Below are positions 6,423-13,965 of a stretch of 22,085 bases of DNA, piece by piece. Below the pieces are notes generated by a model, which was given only the letters and a program-made list of their open reading frames with translations, was not told where the DNA came from and did no database searches. Source of the DNA: Holophagales bacterium UBA5704 (lineage in GTDB: Bacteria; Acidobacteriota; Thermoanaerobaculia; Multivoradales; UBA5704); assembly GCA_002420005.1 (NCBI GenBank), contig DIHE01000127.1, positions 573 to 22,657 of the forward strand, in the 5' to 3' direction. Position 1 is the stretch's first letter; each line of letters opens with the position of its first letter. The position numbers were made by a program, and so were the translations under genes.

Positions 6423-7727
6423 CTACTTCTTGGCTTCCTTGCGCTCCCGCAGCTCGGCGGCCATCTGCCGGATTTCCGCGAGGTCGCGCTTCATTTCGCT
6501 CCAGCCGTACCAGAGCGCGTAGTCGGGGTTGGCGTGGAAGGTGCCCTGGAAAAGGCGCATGCGGTGCTCGAGGTGCATCACGAAGAGCTTCTGCTCGATC
6601 GGCGTCGGCGCGTCGTGGAAGGTGAGGAGGTCGGGGAAGGCGGAGGCGTAGCCGGCCGGCTTCTCCAGGAGGCCGTCCTTGTAGAGGCCGGCGATGAGGC
6701 GGATGGCCTCGGCCAGGAGATGATCGCCTTCGCGGATCAGGTTGTCGCCCTTGGCGAGCTCACCCTTCGCGAAGTTCTCGGAGTGGCACTGGCTGCAGGC
6801 GTTCATCAGCTTCTGGCGCTCGGCCTGGAAGTCCTCGGCGGTGAGGCGGGCCACGTCCGCGGCCTTGACGACGTCGAGGCGGGGGGTGGGTTTGCCTTCG
6901 GGATCGAGGACGCCCAGGGCTTGCAGGATGGTCACCTGGTCGGCGGCCCACTGCGGGTCTTCGGGCAGAGGCAGGCGGACGGCGAGGAAGCCCCACGGGG
7001 TGCGGACCTCATGATTGCCCTCCTGCATGTGGCAGGTCTGGCAGGTGGGGGCCGCGGTGGAGGCGGGGAGCGTGCCGTTCTGCTTCAGCAGAGCGCGGAC
7101 GCCGTGCTTGGAGGCCGAGTACATCTCCCATTGCGGATGGTCGAAACCCATGTGGCAGGTCTGGCAGGCCTGCGGCTGGCGCGCTTCGACGACGGAGAAG
7201 GTGTGGCGGGTGTGGCAGGCGTCGCAGGAAGCGAGGCCGAAACCGGCGCCTTCGCTGCGCAGCTTGCGGATCTCGTCCTCGGTCTTGAGGCCGATCTTGT
7301 GGCAGCCGCCGCAGCCCTTCATGCCGTCGGCGAGGGCCATCGGCATGGCATGGGTGGTGGGCATGGCGTTGAGCGCCGCCCAGGCCTTGGCGTGCTTGCC
7401 TTTGGTGAACTGCTCCACGCGGTCGCCATGGCACTGGCCGCAGGTCTCCGGCGTGGGGATCTCGACCTTGGCGACGTCTGCCGCCGAGGTGTGCCGGTCG
7501 CCGTGGCAGACCGAGCAGTCGACTCCCTGGGCGCTGTGCTTGCTCAGCTCCCAGTCGGTGACGATGGCGGGGGTGGTGGTGCGGTGGCAGTCGACGCAGA
7601 TGGACGGGGCGGCGGCCTGGGCAGGTGCCGGGGCTGCCGCGGGAGCGGCGGCGGACATGTCCCGCACTCCTCCCGGCAAGGCCGCCGCGGCGAGGAGCGC
7701 GGCGGCACCGAGCAGCATCTTTCGCAT
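6423..7727 (-). CDS. HAO-like octaheme c-type cytochrome
   Basis: A 434-residue exported protein with a signal peptide (KMLLGAAALLAAAA) followed by an Ala/Pro-rich linker. Exactly eight CXXCH heme sites are present, at residues 44, 71, 96, 139, 168, 188, 229 and 311. Spacing and sequence around hemes 6-7 (CQTCHMGFDHPQWEMY and CQTCHMQEGNHEV) match the hydroxylamine oxidoreductase-like multiheme family. The C-terminus has a helical segment with HANPDYALWYGW. Family members oxidise hydroxylamine or hydrazine, or reduce nitrite or hydroxylamine to ammonia. The direction depends largely on the Tyr that cross-links heme 4, which cannot be assigned without an alignment. No haoB, NrfH/NapC or other redox partner is adjacent. 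The start has GGGAGG nine bases upstream. Confidence 0.92.
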   Translation of the reverse strand: MRKMLLGAAALLAAAALPGGVRDMSAAAPAAAPAPAQAAAPSICVDCHRTTTPAIVTDWELSKHSAQGVDCSVCHGDRHTSAADVAKVEIPTPETCGQCHGDRVEQFTKGKHAKAWAALNAMPTTHAMPMALADGMKGCGGCHKIGLKTEDEIRKLRSEGAGFGLASCDACHTRHTFSVVEARQPQACQTCHMGFDHPQWEMYSASKHGVRALLKQNGTLPASTAAPTCQTCHMQEGNHEVRTPWGFLAVRLPLPEDPQWAADQVTILQALGVLDPEGKPTPRLDVVKAADVARLTAEDFQAERQKLMNACSQCHSENFAKGELAKGDNLIREGDHLLAEAIRLIAGLYKDGLLEKPAGYASAFPDLLTFHDAPTPIEQKLFVMHLEHRMRLFQGTFHANPDYALWYGWSEMKRDLAEIRQMAAELRERKEAKK

Positions 7728-7801
7728 GGTTGGAAACCCTCCCTTGGTGAACGAACCAGCTTCTGGTGGCGCGAGCGTACCGGGAGGGGGGAGGCGTCAC
7801 G

Positions 7802-7817
7802 TATGACGGCGGTCATA
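7802..7817. promoter_or_regulatory. Crp/Fnr-type palindrome upstream of the octaheme cytochrome
   Basis: TATGAC-GGCG-GTCATA is a perfect 6+4+6 palindrome. Its inner TGA-N6-TCA geometry is that of Crp/Fnr-superfamily operators. Its centre is about 82 bp before the cytochrome ATG. A weak -10 match on the minus strand (TACGCT, 7774-7779) would place the palindrome near -42, the class II activator position. This would fit oxygen- or nitrogen-oxide-responsive control of the cytochrome, but a single site of this length could arise by chance and no regulator gene is in the window. Confidence 0.5.
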
Positions 7818-7850
7818 GGAGGCTGCGGTTCGTCTGTGCTCCCGGCCTCC

Positions 7851-9527
7851 TCACCGCGCCGCCCGGTGCACCCCCGCCACCGCGCGGCCGGACGGATCGG
7901 CGGCGTTGGCGAAGGCCGCATCCCAGGCGATCGCCGCCGGGGAGGAGCAGGCGATCGACTTGCCGCCCGGCACCGTCTGCGCAGAGGCCGGCCCGGGATA
8001 GTTGCGCTCGAAGAGGGCGCGATAGAAATACGCCTCCTTGGTCAACGGCGGGTTGATCGGGAAGCGGCTCGCCGCGGCGGCGAGCTCGCGGTCGCCGACC
8101 TGGGCCTCGGCATGGGCCTTGAGGCCGTCGATCCAGCCATAGCCCACGCCGTCGCTGAACTGTTCTTTCTGCCGCCAGAGGATCGAGTCCGGCAGGTAGC
8201 CCGCGAACGCTTCGCGCAGGATCGCCTTCTCGATGCGGCCGGGGCCGGCCATCTTGGCCCGGGCGTCCATGCGCATCGCCACGTCGAGGAACTCCACGTC
8301 GAGAAACGGCACCCGGGGCTCGACGCCCCAGGCCATCATCGACTTGTTGGCGCGCAGGCAGTCGTAGGTGTGGAGCGCGTCCAGCTTGCGCACCAGCTCC
8401 TCGTGGAAGGCGCGGGCGTCCGGCGCTTTGTGAAAGTAGAGGTAGCCGCCGAAGATCTCGTCGGAGCCTTCGCCGGACAGGACCATCTTCACCCCCATGG
8501 CCTTGATCCGGCGCGCCAGCAGGAACATCGGCGTCGAGGCGCGGATGGTGGTGACGTCGTAGCTCTCGATGTGGCGGATCACCTCCGGGATCGCATCCAG
8601 GCCTTCCTCGAAGGTGTACCGGAAGCCGTGATGGACGGTGCCCAGCGCCTGGGCGGCGATCTCGGCCGCCGCCAGGTCGGGCGAGCCCTCCAGGCCGATC
8701 GCGAAGGAATGCAGGCGCGGCCACCAGGCCTCGGCGCGGTCGTCCTCCTCGATCCGGCGGCGGGCGAACCGCGCGGCACAGGCGGCGACCAGGGACGAGT
8801 CCAGACCTCCGGAGAGCAGCACGCCATAGGGCACGTCGGACATCAGCTGGCGGTGCACCGCGCGCTCGAACGCCTCGCGCAGCTCCTCTTTCGACACCAC
8901 GACGCCTTGGGTCGCCTCGTAGTCGCGCCACGGCCGGTCGTAGTAGCGCGCCAGGGTGCCCGTCGCGCTGTCGTAGACGTGGCCCGGCGGGAACTGGGCG
9001 ACGTCGGCGCAGAGGCCGGCGAGCGCCTTCATCTCGGAGGCGACGCAGAGCCGGCCGACGGTGTCGTGGCCCCAATAGAGCGGGCAGACGCCGATCGGGT
9101 CGCGCGCGATCACGTAGCGTCGGCCTGCGCGGTCCCACAACGCGAAGGCGAAGATGCCGTTGACCCGCGGCAACCAGGAGGCGAGGTCGCCGCCTTCGCG
9201 GTAGAGGGCATTCAGGACCTCGCAGTCCGACCCGGTCTGGAAGGCGTAAGGCTGCCGCAGCTCTTTTTCCAGCTCGCGGTGGTTGTAGATCTCGCCGTTG
9301 ACCGCGAGGACCAGTGCGCCGTCCGCGGAGCGCAGCGGCTGCGAGCCGCCGGCCGGATCGACGATGGCCAGCCGTTCATGGACCAGGATCGCGCCGTCGT
9401 CGAGGTGCACGCCGCTCCAGTCCGGGCCGCGGTGGCGTTGGCGTTGGGACAGCTCCAACGCCAGGCGCCGCAGGCCTTGCACGTCGTCGCCGGGTTGCAG
9501 GCCGAAGAGGCCGAAGATCGAGCACAT
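7851..9527 (-). CDS. asnB: asparagine synthase (glutamine-hydrolysing)
   Basis: A 558-residue two-domain enzyme making asparagine from aspartate, glutamine and ATP. The class II glutaminase domain starts with the required Cys directly after Met (MCSIFGLFG), with RHRGPDWSG, HERLAIVDP and VNGEIYNH following. The synthetase domain has the PP-loop SGGLDSS, then TTIRASTPM, LSGEGSDEIFGGYLYFHKAP and WRQKEQFSDGVGY. It resembles E. coli AsnB (554 residues) along its whole length, including the C-terminal SGRAV segment. The ATG at 9527 is chosen over a TTG two codons earlier because Cys must be residue 2; AAGGAG lies seven bases upstream. It starts 19 nt after the amidohydrolase stop, so the two are probably co-transcribed. 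Confidence 0.97.
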   Translation of the reverse strand: MCSIFGLFGLQPGDDVQGLRRLALELSQRQRHRGPDWSGVHLDDGAILVHERLAIVDPAGGSQPLRSADGALVLAVNGEIYNHRELEKELRQPYAFQTGSDCEVLNALYREGGDLASWLPRVNGIFAFALWDRAGRRYVIARDPIGVCPLYWGHDTVGRLCVASEMKALAGLCADVAQFPPGHVYDSATGTLARYYDRPWRDYEATQGVVVSKEELREAFERAVHRQLMSDVPYGVLLSGGLDSSLVAACAARFARRRIEEDDRAEAWWPRLHSFAIGLEGSPDLAAAEIAAQALGTVHHGFRYTFEEGLDAIPEVIRHIESYDVTTIRASTPMFLLARRIKAMGVKMVLSGEGSDEIFGGYLYFHKAPDARAFHEELVRKLDALHTYDCLRANKSMMAWGVEPRVPFLDVEFLDVAMRMDARAKMAGPGRIEKAILREAFAGYLPDSILWRQKEQFSDGVGYGWIDGLKAHAEAQVGDRELAAAASRFPINPPLTKEAYFYRALFERNYPGPASAQTVPGGKSIACSSPAAIAWDAAFANAADPSGRAVAGVHRAAR

Positions 9528-9546
9528 CAGCAAGCTCCTTGGCGCC

Positions 9547-10773
9547 TCAGCGCCGGGTTTCGTCCACCACCACCCGTCCTCCCTGCATCACCCAGACGAC
9601 CCGCAGCAGCGCCCGGATGTCTTGCGAGGGATCGCCGGCGACCGCGATCAGATCGGCCTCATGACCCGCAGCGAGAGTACCGATCCGGTCACCGAGGCCG
9701 AGCGACTCGGCGGCGAGCGAGGTGGCGGAGACGACGGCGGCCATCGGGGCCTGGCCGCCCTTTTCGACACGATAGACCAATTCCTCGAAATTGCGGCCGT
9801 GCGAGCCGGCGAGCGCGTCGGTGCCGAAGACGACCTTGAGCCCGGGTGTCTGGAGCGCCATCTGGAACACGTTCAGGACGAGCGGCCCGGCGCGCCGCAT
9901 CATGTCGAAGCCTTCTTCGGTGTAGCTGCCGATGCCGAGGAATTTCGCCTTGTTCTCCAGGTAGTTGCGGAAGATCAAGTCGGTGTTCGGGTCGAAATAC
10001 GTGCCGTGGCCGGCGAGGAAGGCGAGCGTCGCGGCGTCGAGGAGCACGCCGTGCTCGACGGAGGTGCAGCCGGCCGCCGCGGCGCGCCGGGCGCTCTCGA
10101 TGCCGTGGGCATGGACCGCGGTGCGCAGGCCGAGCGTCTTCGCCTCGCCGCACGCCGCGTCGAGCTGCGCCTGGCTGAAGGTGGGACCGCCACCCAGCCG
10201 GATGCTCTCGGAGGCGAAGATCTTGATCACGTCCGCCCCTTGCGCCTTGCGCTCGCGCACGTCGGCGCGCAGCTCTTCCGGCGTGCGCTTCGCATCCTCC
10301 AAAGGTGCCAGCGCGGTGAGGACGCGCGGGCCGGGGACGGTGCCGCGGGCGATCGCGTCGCGCACCTCGGCGTCGAGCGGCGCGCCGAGGCTCTGCACGG
10401 TGGTGATGCCGCTCTTCAGGGTGGCGAGCCCGTTCTCCACCGCGTAGAGGACGGTGCGGGCCGGTGGTTCCTTCTCTTCGTCCGCCAGCCGGCCGGCCTC
10501 GTCGAAGTGCCAGGTGAGATGGACGTGGGTGTCGATGCCGCCGGGCAGCAGGGTGAAGGGGCGCAGGTCCCAGGTGGGCGTTGCGGTGCCTCCCGGCCCG
10601 ATCGGCTCGATCGAGACGATCCTGGCGCCCTGGATCGTCACCAGGGCGTTCTCGATGGACCCGCCGCGGCCGTCGAGCAGCTTGCCGACGCGGAGCGTGA
10701 CGGGGGCCGGGTCGGCGGCCTGCACGGCGGTGGCGCCGAGCAGCAGGGCGAGGGCGGGGATGAATCGGCGCAT
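9547..10773 (-). CDS. secreted metal-dependent amidohydrolase (imidazolonepropionase-like)
   Basis: A 408-residue protein with an N-terminal signal peptide (FIPALALLLGATAVQAA), so it acts outside the cytoplasm. The amidohydrolase TIM-barrel metal ligands are visible in order: His83 and His85 (GGIDTHVHL), Lys184 (VIKIFAS, the likely bridging lysine), His221/His223 (AVHAHG), His241 (SVEHG) and Asp319 (FGTDAL). A C-terminal beta segment (GHEADLIAVAGDP) is typical of this family. Relatives include Xaa-Pro and other dipeptidases, imidazolonepropionase-like hydrolases and aryldialkylphosphatase-like enzymes. The substrate cannot be stated; a periplasmic peptidase role is plausible. The ATG is preceded by a strong GGAGGT five bases away, which lies at the edge of a small hairpin (10781-10800). 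Confidence 0.87.
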   Translation of the reverse strand: MRRFIPALALLLGATAVQAADPAPVTLRVGKLLDGRGGSIENALVTIQGARIVSIEPIGPGGTATPTWDLRPFTLLPGGIDTHVHLTWHFDEAGRLADEEKEPPARTVLYAVENGLATLKSGITTVQSLGAPLDAEVRDAIARGTVPGPRVLTALAPLEDAKRTPEELRADVRERKAQGADVIKIFASESIRLGGGPTFSQAQLDAACGEAKTLGLRTAVHAHGIESARRAAAAGCTSVEHGVLLDAATLAFLAGHGTYFDPNTDLIFRNYLENKAKFLGIGSYTEEGFDMMRRAGPLVLNVFQMALQTPGLKVVFGTDALAGSHGRNFEELVYRVEKGGQAPMAAVVSATSLAAESLGLGDRIGTLAAGHEADLIAVAGDPSQDIRALLRVVWVMQGGRVVVDETRR

Positions 10774-10780
10774 GGGACAC

Positions 10781-10800
10781 CTCCACGAAAGAGCGTGGAG
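10781..10800 (-). promoter_or_regulatory. hairpin overlapping the ribosome-binding site of the amidohydrolase gene
   Basis: A 7-bp perfect inverted repeat, CTCCACG with CGTGGAG, has a 6-nt loop. On the minus-strand RNA the second arm contains the first bases of the GGAGGT Shine-Dalgarno sequence for the gene starting at 10773. Folding would hide the site unless translation of the upstream TPR gene (stop at 10810, 9 nt from the stem) melts it. This would couple translation of the two genes. The fold is seen in the sequence; the regulatory role is inferred. Confidence 0.45.
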
Positions 10801-10809
10801 ATTATGCGC

Positions 10810-12036
10810 TCATTCAAACGCCGACGCCGCCCGCGCGAGCTCCCACCAGGCGCCTTCGATCTCCTCCGCCTGGCGCAGGTAGGACTCCGCGGTGCGGGCC
10901 TTGCCGGGCAAAGGGAGGGCGCGGAAGAGGCGGCGCGCGTCTTCCGCCAGCTCGCGCAGCTCCGCCGCCCGGTCCTGGCGGGCGTAGAGGGCGCACAGGT
11001 CGAGCGCCACCAGAGCGGCTTCGAGCCGGTTCTCCTGGGCGAGAAAACCCTGGCGGGCGCCGAGCAGGTCGGCCTCGCCGTCTGCGGTCTCTGCGAACGC
11101 GAGCGCGAGCCGGCCACGCAGCCAGCGCAGGTGGCTCTGCGTCCAGGGGTCCGGAAACTGCCGGTAGAGCGCCCGGCAGCGGACGAGCAGGCCGCGCGCC
11201 TCCATCAACCGGCCGGAGGCGAGGAGGGTCGCGATGAGCTGGTGGCGGGTGGCGAGCAGCAGGCGCGGCTCGGCCGCGCCTGCGACCTGCCGCTGCGCCT
11301 CCTGGAGCAGGGAGAGGGCCCGCGCCAGCTCCCCTCGGCTCCGGTGGACGATGGCGAGATGGATCAGCGATCCGGTGGCACGCTCCTCCTCCCCGTTTTC
11401 CAGGAATCCCTCGATCGCCTTGCGCAGGAGACGTTTCGCTTCGCTCCGCCGCTGCTCGGCGTGGCGCAGCGCCGCTTCGAGGTCGAGGAGCCAGGCGCGC
11501 TCCAGCGAATCTCCCGTGCCGCGGCGCAGGTGGTCGTGCGCCCGGTCGAAGGCCTCGCCGGCGCCGGCGAAATCCGCGCGTAGACGGCGGGCGTCGGCGA
11601 CGAACGACCAGGCGCGCGCCTTCAGGTCTTCCAGCCGGGCCTCACCGTACAGGGCGGCATCGAGCCGTTCGGCCAGCGCCAGGGCCAGCACGGCGAGCCG
11701 TTCGCTGCCGATCCGGTTCGCCAGACGGGTCTCCTGGCTCTCCTCCAGCAGCTTCTCGAGCAGCCCCCAGGTGTGGAAGCGCGGGTCGCCGGCGAGCACC
11801 AGGGCACGCCGCTCCGGCCGGTGCCGGGTGAGCTCGGCCAGGAGAAAGCCGGCCTCCGCCCGTTCGCGGTCGAGCGCGATCTGGCGCTCGCGCAGGGTCG
11901 CCGCGCTGCGCTCCAGGGCCGGCACGTAGTCGGCCTGCGGAGGCGGGAAGCACAGAACCCGTCCCGGGGGTGGGCTCGCGGGCCGCCTCAGGATCGCGCG
12001 GAGGTCGTGCAGGAACGATTCATGTGTGGCCTTCAT
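10810..12036 (-). CDS. TPR-like helical repeat protein of unknown function
   Basis: A 408-residue protein rich in Ala, Arg, Leu and Glu, with no signal peptide, no membrane segment and no catalytic motif that I recognise. From about residue 60 onward it reads as consecutive amphipathic helices with TPR-like patterns (for example LARALSLLQEAQRQVAG and EARGLLVRCRALYRQFPDP). The N-terminal about 40 residues (FLHDLRAILRRP and a Pro-rich stretch) are not part of the repeats. Proteins of this shape usually act as scaffolds or regulatory partners. It is the first gene of the minus-strand run leading to the amidohydrolase and asnB, and is transcribed away from manC. The ATG at 12036 has AAGG upstream at about 7 nt. 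Confidence 0.85.
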   Translation of the reverse strand: MKATHESFLHDLRAILRRPASPPPGRVLCFPPPQADYVPALERSAATLRERQIALDRERAEAGFLLAELTRHRPERRALVLAGDPRFHTWGLLEKLLEESQETRLANRIGSERLAVLALALAERLDAALYGEARLEDLKARAWSFVADARRLRADFAGAGEAFDRAHDHLRRGTGDSLERAWLLDLEAALRHAEQRRSEAKRLLRKAIEGFLENGEEERATGSLIHLAIVHRSRGELARALSLLQEAQRQVAGAAEPRLLLATRHQLIATLLASGRLMEARGLLVRCRALYRQFPDPWTQSHLRWLRGRLALAFAETADGEADLLGARQGFLAQENRLEAALVALDLCALYARQDRAAELRELAEDARRLFRALPLPGKARTAESYLRQAEEIEGAWWELARAASAFE

Positions 12037-12116
12037 CGGCTGCCTTCAATAAGATGTCGGTTGCGGGGCTCCGCTCCGGCCGGTCGCGCCCGGATCAGAG
12101 CCTCCTCCCTATAAGT

Positions 12117-12152
12117 TGCCGCAGGGGCTCCTTTTCGGGACAAACTGCGGCA
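12117..12152. promoter_or_regulatory. inverted repeat in the divergent TPR-manC intergenic region
   Basis: The 211-bp gap between the divergent starts at 12036 and 12248 must hold both promoters. It contains an 8-bp inverted repeat, TGCCGCAG (12117-12124) and CTGCGGCA (12145-12152), with a 20-nt centre. This could be an operator or an RNA stem. AT-rich hexamers near 12108-12113 (minus strand) and 12191-12197 (plus strand, TATAGC) are possible -10 elements, but neither has a good -35 at the right spacing, so no promoter is called. Confidence 0.35.
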
Positions 12153-12247
12153 TCTTGCCGTGCAGATCGACTCCCGTGGGTACAAATGTTTTATAGCCAG
12201 ATCCGAAACTTCGTCCGTTCATTGATTCGTCTTGAGGAGACCGTCCC

Positions 12248-13291
12248 ATGCAGGTGTTGATTCTCGCCGGCGGCAGCGGCACCCGTTTCTGGCCGCTGTC
12301 GCGCAAGCTTCGTCCCAAGCAGCTTCTGGCTCTCGAAGGGGAGCGGAGCCTGCTGCGGGAGACCGTGGAGCGGCTGCAACCTCTGGCCGGGCCGGAGTCG
12401 GTGTGGATCTGCACCACCCGGGCCTTGGCGGATGCGGTGCGCCGCGACGTGCCGGAGGTTCCGGCCGGGCAGATCCTGCTCGAGCCCGAAGGGCGCAACA
12501 CCGCTCCGGCGATCGGCTGGTCCGTGCGTTCGATGCCCGAGGCGGTGCGCCGTGGCCCGGTGGCGGTGTTGCCGGCGGATCACCGGATCGGCGACCCGGC
12601 GGCGTTCCGGGCGGCGCTGGCCACGGCGGCGCGCGCGGTCGTGGCGGACGACCGGGTGATGACGCTCGGGGTGACGCCGCGCTGGGCCGAGACGGGCTAT
12701 GGCTATCTCGAGCTGGCACCCGGCGCCGAGGCGGACGGGCTGCGCCGGGTCCGCCGGTTCGTCGAGAAGCCGGATGCGCAGAAGGCCGAGGCGCTCTGGC
12801 GCTCCGGGCACCACCTGTGGAACGCCGGCATCTTCGTGTTCCGCGGCACGACGCTGCTGGAGCTTCTCGAGCGGCATCAGCCGGAGCTCGCCCGCGGCCT
12901 GGAGGAGATCGCCGCCGCACCCGGGCGGCTGGGTGAGCTCTACGGCCGTCTGCCCGCCGATTCGATCGACTATGCGCTGATGGAAAAGCTGGACGGCCTC
13001 TCCACCTTGCCGCTCGACTGCGGCTGGAGCGACCTGGGCTCCTGGGAGGCGCTCGACGAGATCCTGCCGAAGGACGCGGCCGGCAACGCCGCGCGCGGCG
13101 ACGTGGTGGCGGTGGAGTCGAGCGGCAATCTGCTGTTCTCCGAGGGGGGCACGGTGGCGGTTCTGGGCGTCGAAGGGCTGGTGGTGGTGCGCACCGGCGA
13201 CGCGGTGCTGGTGATGCCGAAAGAGCGCTCGCAGGAGGTGCGCAAGATCGTCGCGGCCCTCCAGCAGAGCGGGCGGGGGGAGCTGCTGTGA
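12248..13291 (+). CDS. manC: mannose-1-phosphate guanylyltransferase
   Basis: A 347-residue cytoplasmic nucleotidyltransferase forming GDP-mannose from GTP and mannose-1-phosphate, used for polysaccharide and glycan synthesis. The N-terminal activation loop LAGGSGTRFWPLSRKLRPKQ is characteristic. EPEGRNTAPAI, VLPADHRI, GYGYLE, RFVEKPD, LWNAGIFVF and DCGWSDLGSW follow in the expected order. It is the short form, without the C-terminal phosphomannose isomerase domain found in the bifunctional enzymes of about 470 residues. GAGGAG precedes the ATG by about nine bases. The stop overlaps the GTG of trmB by four bases. No other polysaccharide gene is next to it. Confidence 0.94.
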   Translation: MQVLILAGGSGTRFWPLSRKLRPKQLLALEGERSLLRETVERLQPLAGPESVWICTTRALADAVRRDVPEVPAGQILLEPEGRNTAPAIGWSVRSMPEAVRRGPVAVLPADHRIGDPAAFRAALATAARAVVADDRVMTLGVTPRWAETGYGYLELAPGAEADGLRRVRRFVEKPDAQKAEALWRSGHHLWNAGIFVFRGTTLLELLERHQPELARGLEEIAAAPGRLGELYGRLPADSIDYALMEKLDGLSTLPLDCGWSDLGSWEALDEILPKDAAGNAARGDVVAVESSGNLLFSEGGTVAVLGVEGLVVVRTGDAVLVMPKERSQEVRKIVAALQQSGRGELL

Positions 13292-13953
13292 TCCAGCCGC
13301 TGCGCATCGCCACGCCGGAGGGGGAACGGGGCCTCGCCACCACCGCGGCGCCTCTGCCGCTCGACGCGCTGGTGCCCGGCTCCGGGGCCTGGGAGGTCGA
13401 GATCGGCTTCGGCAAGGGGCGCTATCTCCTGCGCCGCTGCCGGGAGGAGCCGGGCGGCCGTTTTCTCGGCATCGAGCTGGCTTCGGAATACTGGGGGATG
13501 TTCGTCGAGCGGGCGCGGCGCCACCGGCTGTCGAACTGGATCGCCCTGCGCGGCGACGCCCTGGCCCTCCTCGCCTCCACGGTGCCCAGGGGCTTCGCCG
13601 CCGCGGTGCACGTCTACTTCCCCGATCCCTGGCCGAAGAGCCGCCATCACAAGCGCCGCCTGTTCGATCCCGAGACGGTGGACCTGGTCCTGTCTCTCCT
13701 CGCCCCCGGCGGCCGGCTCCTTTTCGCCACCGATTTCCTGGAGTACGGCGCCCTGGTGCAGGAGATCCTGGAGTCCTATCCCGGTCTGGAGGTGACCCGC
13801 CGCGACCGGCCCTGGGACGACGGCGCGCGCACCAACTACGAGGCGAAATACCTGGTGGAGGGGCGGCCGATTCTGCGGTTGGAGGTGACGCGCACGCCCG
13901 GTGCGGCGCCGCTCCACCCGCGCGGTGCACGGGGAGTGCTCGCGGCGGTCTGA
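13288..13953 (+). CDS. trmB: tRNA (guanine-N7-)-methyltransferase
   Basis: A 221-residue SAM-dependent enzyme that methylates G46 in the variable loop of tRNA. The SAM-binding motif EIGFGKGRYLL and the acidic GIELASEYW occur early. The TrmB signature FPDPWPKSRHHKRRL follows in the middle, and RTNYEAKYL-type residues (GARTNYEAKYL) near the C-terminus complete the active site. Translation starts at GTG within the manC stop (GTGA), so the two genes are probably translationally coupled although functionally unrelated. The length is normal for the family. The last about 20 residues are Pro/Arg-rich and not conserved in the family. Confidence 0.96.
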   Translation: MIQPLRIATPEGERGLATTAAPLPLDALVPGSGAWEVEIGFGKGRYLLRRCREEPGGRFLGIELASEYWGMFVERARRHRLSNWIALRGDALALLASTVPRGFAAAVHVYFPDPWPKSRHHKRRLFDPETVDLVLSLLAPGGRLLFATDFLEYGALVQEILESYPGLEVTRRDRPWDDGARTNYEAKYLVEGRPILRLEVTRTPGAAPLHPRGARGVLAAV

Positions 13954-13965
13954 TATCCTTCCCGG

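Noticed and set aside
6360..9839. Very long plus-strand open frame (about 1159 codons) opposite the cytochrome and asnB
   Set aside because: It lies antisense to two genes with clear family motifs; its translation is low-complexity Gly/Arg/Ala/Val-rich sequence with no family signature, as expected for the complement of GC-rich coding DNA.
12155..12197. manC promoter built from TTGCCG and TACAAA or TATAGC
   Set aside because: Spacing between the hexamers is too long or the matching -35 is poor, so it was not listed as a feature.
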